In this document: positions 60,551-64,000 of the stretch, one piece after another | How positions within the stretch are numbered: the stretch's first letter is position 1 | How the letters are laid out: each line of letters begins with the position of its first letter | Virus record (IMG/VR): IMGVR_UViG_3300008954_000034 | Location: 1 to 64,000 of that record | From: a virus | Reading direction: 5' to 3' (one strand) | DNA: 64,000 nt | Made by a program: the position numbers and the translations under genes | Notes under the pieces: generated by a model | Seen by the model: only the letters and a program-made list of their open reading frames with translations | What the model was told of the DNA's origin: nothing | The model's database searches: none

Positions 60551-60899
60551 TGGTGGAGACGTGGGGAATCGAACCCCAGTCCGAATGGTTTTACCAACCC
60601 CATTCTACGTGCGTAGTCTACTCAGACCGCAGACAGGTCATCACCGTGTATTTTGTGCTCCGGGACACGATAAAACCGGATCAACACAACCCAGAGGATT
60701 GAAGTGCCGACATTTGTCGACCGGAAATCCTGAGTCGCTATCGGCTTGCTACTCAGGGTCCGGGAGATGACTACTGTTTAAGCAGCCGCTCTCAAGGGAG
60801 TTTGCTCTTCAGCAATTATGGATGTTCTGCCCTCTTGCAGTTGGACAGCCACTGGCACGCATGAAATCAACTTACCACCCGTCGAAACCAATCGTCCCC
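60551..60899 (-). ncRNA. ssrA: tmRNA (ssrA), phage-encoded
   Basis: 349 bases with CCA encoded. The acceptor stem GGGGACG (5') pairs with CGTCTCC (3') with one G-U pair. The 5' part has TTTCGACGGG, the tmRNA hallmark; the 3' part has TGGGGTTCGATTCCCCA as the T-arm and CACGTAGA before it. A tag frame GCT GAA GAG CAA ACT CCC TTG AGA GCG GCT GCT TAA lies at 60778-60813 and encodes AEEQTPLRAAA (ATT just before may be the resume codon). It rescues stalled ribosomes by trans-translation. Pseudoknots are likely but I did not fold them. Confidence 0.93.
60778..60813 (-). other. tmRNA tag-peptide reading frame
   Basis: It encodes AEEQTPLRAAA and then a TAA stop. Ending in Ala-Ala fits recognition by ClpXP-type proteases, but the end is RAAA rather than the usual ALAA. 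The resume codon is taken as GCT; ATT is possible. Confidence 0.75.
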
Positions 60900-60927
60900 G
60901 CTTGTGAAAGATCAATGGTACAAACTT

Positions 60928-61428
60928 CTATTCACCGTCAGCTAGTGTACGCTGTGAATTCTTAATCACCGTCTGCACTGAATCAGCTGCGGCTGTCATT
61001 CCAGCCCGGTAGTACAAGTTACCTAAAAACCAGCGGAAGAAGTTAATGCCTTGTAACGTACCGGCAGTAGCCTCTTCCCCCTGTAAGAGCAGCTGTTCCT
61101 CCCATCTCGGAAGGATCAGCTCCATCGCAGTTACAGTCACAATAGGAGAAACTGATCTGTGGTCGGCGAGCTGGTAATAGCAATATACAGTCACCGCTCT
61201 ATCACGGAGTGCGTTGATCGACTCAGGTCCAAACAACGTGACTGCCAGCTCAGCAGCTGCACTCGAGTTAGTATAAGCAACATAAAAGTTCTCGTCAAGC
61301 GCATCGTAGTAAGCAGTCACACGTAGTGACTTATACAAGAGCTCGTCCATACTCAGTTCTTGCTCTGGTTGGCCCAGAACCATGGAAGTGAGCATTAACG
61401 ATAATAGCAATGTCAAGATGTACTTCAT
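60928..61428 (-). CDS. Exported protein with signal peptide, unknown
   Basis: 166 residues. The N-terminus KYILTLLLSLMLTSMVLGQP is a signal peptide with likely cleavage before Gln or after Gly. The mature part is helical with many Tyr and Leu. AGGA precedes the ATG by nine bases. It lies between tRNA-Pro and tmRNA. It may act in the envelope, for example in superinfection exclusion, but no motif supports that. Confidence 0.55.
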   Translation of the reverse strand: MKYILTLLLSLMLTSMVLGQPEQELSMDELLYKSLRVTAYYDALDENFYVAYTNSSAAAELAVTLFGPESINALRDRAVTVYCYYQLADHRSVSPIVTVTAMELILPRWEEQLLLQGEEATAGTLQGINFFRWFLGNLYYRAGMTAAADSVQTVIKNSQRTLADGE

Positions 61429-61449
61429 GGTCTTCTATCCTGTTAGACT

Positions 61450-61514
61450 GAGACGGTGCAGCCCTATTAGCAACCAAGCACGTGGCTGGTGCAGGATGGA
61501 TACTGCACCGTCTC
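61450..61514 (-). repeat. 12-bp perfect inverted repeat upstream of the exported protein
   Basis: GAGACGGTGCAG (61450-61461) pairs with CTGCACCGTCTC (61503-61514). A second imperfect stem (GCAACCAAGC with GCTGGTGC) lies in the 41-base loop. It lies within the 242-base leader between tRNA-Pro and the exported-protein gene and could be a regulatory structure. Confidence 0.7.
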
Positions 61515-61575
61515 TTAATCGAACCCGGTGCCGCGAGATTCCACCTCGTGGAAAGGTTCAATGGGTTGTCAAAGT

Positions 61576-61666
61576 CTGGTGGTCGACTGGTTCTCCGGAG
61601 GAGTCGTTCCCCAGCCTCTGGAACAGAGCCGCAGCGCTCCTCACACTACGGTTGCCCCACCACCAG
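61576..61666 (-). repeat. Long-range inverted repeat downstream of tRNA-Pro
   Basis: CTGGTGGT (61576-61583) pairs with ACCACCAG (61659-61666), enclosing inner stems such as GTTCC with GGAAC. It lies directly after the tRNA. It lacks a T-loop, so it is not a second tRNA. It may be a structured RNA. Confidence 0.5.
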
Positions 61667-61670
61667 TTTG

Positions 61671-61746
61671 TCGGAGATACAGGATTCGAACCTGTGGCCC
61701 CCTGCTCCCAAAGCAGGTGCGCTCTACCGGACTGCGCCAATCTCCG
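61671..61746 (-). tRNA. tRNA-Pro (UGG)
   Basis: 76 bases. Acceptor CGGAGAT pairs with ATCTCCG plus discriminator A. The anticodon arm is CCTGC-TTTGGGA-GCAGG with anticodon TGG; the T-arm is ACAGG-TTCGAAT-CCTGT. CCA is not encoded. It reads CCA and other Pro codons. Confidence 0.95.
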
Positions 61747-62276
61747 ATGAGGAGTCACCACTTGCCCCGTTGCCCGCGTTCGCGGTTCAGCCGCTCTGTC
61801 GCCTTAATCCCCGTTTCCGGTTGAGGCCGAGAGCCAACGTTGGGTTCGTGACAACCCCTGTCTGATTGTCAAAGTAACCTGCTGATAATACTACCTACAC
61901 CCCACATTACACCAATGCTGCGGGGAGGCCAGTACCGGTTACCAACCACCGCGCACTACAAAGGTTCATCTGACAGCCATCGACGCAGATGTTAGCGTCA
62001 GAATGGGTCACCCACTCCCACATTCCTCAATAGTATCCAACCGTAGTCAGCGCCAGAAAAGGAAAGTGTTAGTCTCCAGTTCTATTGATCTACGATCTGA
62101 GGTAGCAAGGACTCCACATCGTTCCACAGAACTTCGGACGGTCCTTGGTCTCGTATTCAGCAGGTTGTCAAAGAACGTTCCCGCTACTTGGTCCATCCAC
62201 ACGAGCGGTCAGCGTGGTTGTCGATGAGCGAGGCTATGCCATGGCTCGCTCTGGTACTAATATACGTTCAACCGGG
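61747..62276 (-). other. 530-base region without a gene
   Basis: No convincing coding frame. It holds two of three copies of CTTTGACAA (minus strand; 61866-61874 and 62165-62173, with a third at 61566-61574), spaced 300 and 299 bases. Small hairpins occur (GAGCGAG with CTCGCTC at 62226-62251, a terminator candidate for the gene ending at 62277; AAGGAC with GTCCTT near 62108-62147). It may hold processed RNAs. Confidence 0.5.
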
Positions 62277-62804
62277 CTACGCAGCAACTGCCGCCCGGAC
62301 CCTCTTCATCTCATCCTGCAACCACTCAAACTTGAGCTGTTCGAATGCTCGAAAGGCTGGAATGCACTCCGGGCCGCCGTTCCACAAGTCCGGATGATCT
62401 CGAATGGTAAGCTGGGTCGCGGTACTGCGGACCAAGTCATCCACGTGATCGAGATGGTTGATCTCGCGGCACGCCTCGTAAAGCTCAATGGCGCTGCTGT
62501 AAATCCGCAGTCCAAGCAGGTGGCTCTTGGCAGCGTACGCTGCGGCCTTCTTATCCTCGTGCCCGCTGCTGCAAATGCAAGGATAAAGACACTCTGGATC
62601 GTCCGTGTGAATCAGGAAATACCCCCAGCCATTGCGCGGGTCGCGGAAGACGACCGCTGTCTGCTTGTCGCTGGTGATGTACATCGGGGCGTAGCTGCCA
62701 CCAAGCATCTTCTGAATCTTGTGCCCGGCGTCTTGCTTGGCTGCGGTCACGTTGCGACCCTCGCCCTCAACACCGTAGTACTCGACCTTGACCTTGGTAC
62801 TCAT
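62277..62804 (-). CDS. Unknown 175-residue protein
   Basis: GGAGG lies five bases before the ATG; a nested promoter lies about 35 bases upstream. The sequence is mixed alpha/beta (VEYYGVEGEGRNVTAAKQDA; TAVVFRDPRNGWGYFLIHTD) with CICSSGHEDKKA near residue 78. The first part recalls a double-stranded-RNA-binding-like layout, weakly. Function unknown. Confidence 0.6.
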   Translation of the reverse strand: MSTKVKVEYYGVEGEGRNVTAAKQDAGHKIQKMLGGSYAPMYITSDKQTAVVFRDPRNGWGYFLIHTDDPECLYPCICSSGHEDKKAAAYAAKSHLLGLRIYSSAIELYEACREINHLDHVDDLVRSTATQLTIRDHPDLWNGGPECIPAFRAFEQLKFEWLQDEMKRVRAAVAA

Positions 62805-62839
62805 AAAATCCTCCAGTGGTTGTTACATTGCACATCTAC

Positions 62840-62868
62840 ATGATAAGAAAAGCCCCTGCTGGATGCAA
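62840..62868 (-). promoter_or_regulatory. Promoter TTGCAT-N17-TATCAT nested in a terminator
   Basis: -35 TTGCAT, 17 bases, -10 TATCAT, then GTAGATGTGC on the minus strand. The -35 box is in the loop of the terminator at 62851-62883. Confidence 0.8.
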
Positions 62869-62883
62869 GCTCCAACAGAGGCT
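62851..62883 (-). terminator. Terminator overlapping the -35 box
   Basis: A 13-bp stem with G-U pairs (AGCCTCTGTTGGA with TCCAGCAGGGGCT) and a 7-base loop, then TTTTCTT. It ends the gene at 62902. Confidence 0.85.
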
Positions 62884-62901
62884 CTTGTATAACTTAGTGA
62901 A

Positions 62902-63207
62902 TCAGTTCATCGAGTGGTCCGCAACCTTCGGGGTCTCGACCGGGACGGGAACCAGCCGGTAGTTCTCGTCGCCCTCGGTGATGCTGCCGGACATCCGACC
63001 GCCGTTGCCACCGAAGTGAATGTAGAAGCAGCAGTAAGCCCGACCGTCGATGAGGTTGTCACCCCGGGCGTGAACTTCTGCGATCTCATACGGACCGTGG
63101 TACTTGGCGTTTGGCTTGGCCACGCTCGGCGTGGTGAAAGCCTGCATGTCGAGGGTCCACTCCAGCCACATTCCGGGCTGCAAGGATTCTACTTCGGCGC
63201 GGGTCAT
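62902..63207 (-). CDS. Unknown 101-residue beta-rich protein
   Basis: GGAGG lies five bases before the ATG; a nested promoter is about 47 bases upstream. GMWLEWTLDMQAFT and YCCFYIHFGGNGGRMSG suggest a small barrel. It is a single-gene unit between two terminators. Not recognised. Confidence 0.6.
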   Translation of the reverse strand: MTRAEVESLQPGMWLEWTLDMQAFTTPSVAKPNAKYHGPYEIAEVHARGDNLIDGRAYCCFYIHFGGNGGRMSGSITEGDENYRLVPVPVETPKVADHSMN

Positions 63208-63253
63208 GGTGACCTCCGGGTTAGGTTACGGGCGGTGCCCGATGCACATGTAC

Positions 63254-63282
63254 ATGATAACAAAACCCCCTATAGGATGCAA
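63254..63282 (-). promoter_or_regulatory. Promoter TTGCAT-N17-TATCAT nested in a terminator
   Basis: -35 TTGCAT, 17 bases, -10 TATCAT, then GTACATGTGC on the minus strand, matching the 60479 site base for base after the -10 box. Confidence 0.8.
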
Positions 63283-63294
63283 GTCCTATAGAGG
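63267..63294 (-). terminator. Terminator overlapping the -35 box
   Basis: An 11-bp stem (CCTCTATAGGA with TCCTATAGGGG, one G-U pair) with a 6-base loop, then TTTTG. It would end transcripts coming from 63.4-63.9 kb. Confidence 0.8.
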
Positions 63295-63430
63295 ATTAGT
63301 AAGAGCACACATGACTGCGTTGTTGAAAACCGAGGAGTCTGAGGCTACTTATCCCATCCAATAACCTCGATAAGAACTGCGAATTCATCACCGGTTGGAA
63401 TTGAAATCTGGTTTCCACCCTTTTAGTTTC
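63295..63430 (-). other. Gap with an open frame lacking a normal start
   Basis: One minus-strand frame encodes KGGNQISIPTGDEFAVLIEV and then IGWDK before a TAG, which looks like real protein sequence, but the only possible start after the upstream TAA is ATT. It may be a remnant or a tiny gene with an unusual start. Confidence 0.3.
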
Positions 63431-63500
63431 AAAACCTCGGTGGAGCTTTCACCCCACCGAGATCCAAGGGGAAGGAGGCACTACCTGCCGAAGATGCCTC
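63431..63500 (-). ncRNA. Candidate small RNA
   Basis: A CTATCATT core at 63505-63512 would start a transcript near 63498. A 5' hairpin (GAGGCA with TGCCTC) comes first, then CCTCCTTCCCC, which matches the anti-Shine-Dalgarno of 16S rRNA, then a terminator hairpin CTCGGTGG with CCACCGAG (63436-63461) and TTTTG. No reading frame is seen. It could be a regulatory RNA; the evidence is structural only. Confidence 0.4.
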
Positions 63501-63504
63501 ACAC

Positions 63505-63512
63505 AATGATAG
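63505..63512 (-). promoter_or_regulatory. CTATCATT late-promoter candidate
   Basis: The minus strand reads TTGTCTATCATTGTGT in the gap after the 63543 gene. It is followed within 75 bases by a terminator and no gene. Confidence 0.45.
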
Positions 63513-63542
63513 ACAAAGCGAGAACCCCATGGACCTCGTTTA

Positions 63543-63893
63543 TCACCATAGTTTGATCATTCGCTGCGGCTTTGGTTTCGGTGCGGGAGCGAACTTCAAA
63601 ATCCCCGGTGCGATGTTGTTTTCCGGTCGCAAGCGGTCGGGCATCTCCGGGCGACCAAATCCAAGAATCACGTCTCCTGCGACCTGCATCGCCTCCTCCG
63701 GCGACCGACCACGGTCAAGGGCGTCGTTGATGGCTGCGTTGAACTGTTCCACCCGTTCCGGGGTGTTGACCACTTCACACATCGGACCTTGCCCGGCTTC
63801 TGACGGTGGTTGCATGGTCCACAAAACTTCAGGGTCTTGCCCGACCATCTTACAGACACGAACAAGACCCTGCGGCACGTCGCTGTGTTCCAT
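63543..63893 (-). CDS. Unknown 116-residue protein
   Basis: GGAG lies nine bases before the ATG. The pattern is helical in the middle (ERVEQFNAAINDALDRGRSP) with a Pro/Lys-rich end (FAPAPKPKPQRM). No known motif. It follows the partial gene at the right edge with almost no gap. Confidence 0.55.
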   Translation of the reverse strand: MEHSDVPQGLVRVCKMVGQDPEVLWTMQPPSEAGQGPMCEVVNTPERVEQFNAAINDALDRGRSPEEAMQVAGDVILGFGRPEMPDRLRPENNIAPGILKFAPAPKPKPQRMIKLW

Positions 63894-63896
63894 CGG

Positions 63897-64000
63897 CTAC
63901 TTCTCCTTGTTATGAACTGGAAGTTCCATGCACTTTTCGCATGTCACTGGAGTGCTGTCGTCCACAATCGTCATCCGAGCTCCCAACAAGCGGCTGCGTG
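63897..64000 (-). CDS. Partial gene, 5' end outside window
   Basis: The frame is open from the right edge to TAG at 63897-63899. It ends in TIVDDSTPVTCEKCMELPVH, with a CxxC pair that may bind zinc. An in-frame ATG with GGGAG upstream could alternatively start a 25-residue protein. Confidence 0.45.
   Translation of the reverse strand, partial: RSRLLGARMTIVDDSTPVTCEKCMELPVHNKEK

Noticed and set aside
60442-60603. N-terminal extension of the 60127 gene to 60603
   Set aside because: The extension reads through the promoter, the tmRNA terminator and the tmRNA 3' end; the ATG at 60441 has GGAGG.
61576-61666. Second tRNA after tRNA-Pro
   Set aside because: A 7-8 bp acceptor-like stem exists, but there is no T-loop (TTCRA) or anticodon arm.
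61866-61895. Plus-strand promoter TTGTCA with GATAAT
   Set aside because: The spacing is 13 bases and there is no plus-strand gene to drive.
60063-63294. Attachment site or integrase-linked repeat near the tRNA and tmRNA
   Set aside because: No integrase or repeat of tRNA/tmRNA 3' ends was seen; the repeats are promoter-terminator units.

Overview
The window is a 64 kb piece of a large tailed bacteriophage with a contractile tail (myovirus). Every gene I accept lies on the minus strand, so transcription runs from the right end towards position 1. The host is a bacterium. The phage carries a tmRNA gene, a proline tRNA, a sigma-70 family factor, and promoters with -35/-10 boxes and 17-base spacers. 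I cannot name the host from sequence alone. Portal protein and terminase are not seen and probably lie outside the window.

Layout in transcription order. (1) 64.0-56.5 kb: small mostly unknown genes, several expressed from compact units in which a terminator hairpin carries the -35 box of the next promoter; a tmRNA with tag AEEQTPLRAAA; tRNA-Pro(UGG); two gaps with structured RNA. (2) 56.4-45.5 kb: a class II ribonucleotide reductase split by a 448-residue intein with a LAGLIDADG endonuclease, a 788-residue modular protein, virion-like genes, a sulfotransferase and a membrane protein. (3) 45.5-41 kb: an acidic repeat protein, a small membrane protein, a CHAP cell-wall hydrolase with a holin-like neighbour, a stand-alone TSCPD protein resembling the reductase C-terminus, RNase H and a methyltransferase. 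(4) 41-34.5 kb: head assembly with a protease candidate, small genes, a 707-residue scaffold candidate, decoration protein and major capsid protein, closed by a strong terminator. (5) 34.4-22.5 kb: connector and neck genes, a 2093-residue modular protein and a free-standing homing endonuclease. (6) 22.4-3.3 kb: sheath, tube, two tail chaperones joined by a -1 frameshift, tape measure, hub, spike, wedge and fibre genes. (7) 3.3-0 kb: sigma factor, superfamily 2 helicase, an unknown gene and a truncated DnaC-like helicase loader.

Two promoter families stand out. One is TTGNNN-N17-TATCATG, with conserved bases after the -10 box. The other lacks a -35 box and has the core CTATCATT, placed 24-34 bases before the start codons of the sheath, protease, scaffold and large tail-fibre genes. 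The second family may be the late promoter read by the phage sigma factor.

The least familiar system is a set of large modular proteins (2093, 788 and probably 707 residues). They share shuffled domains separated by short basic segments ending in Lys/Arg-Lys/Arg-Ala. They look like virion or core polyproteins that may be cut during maturation.
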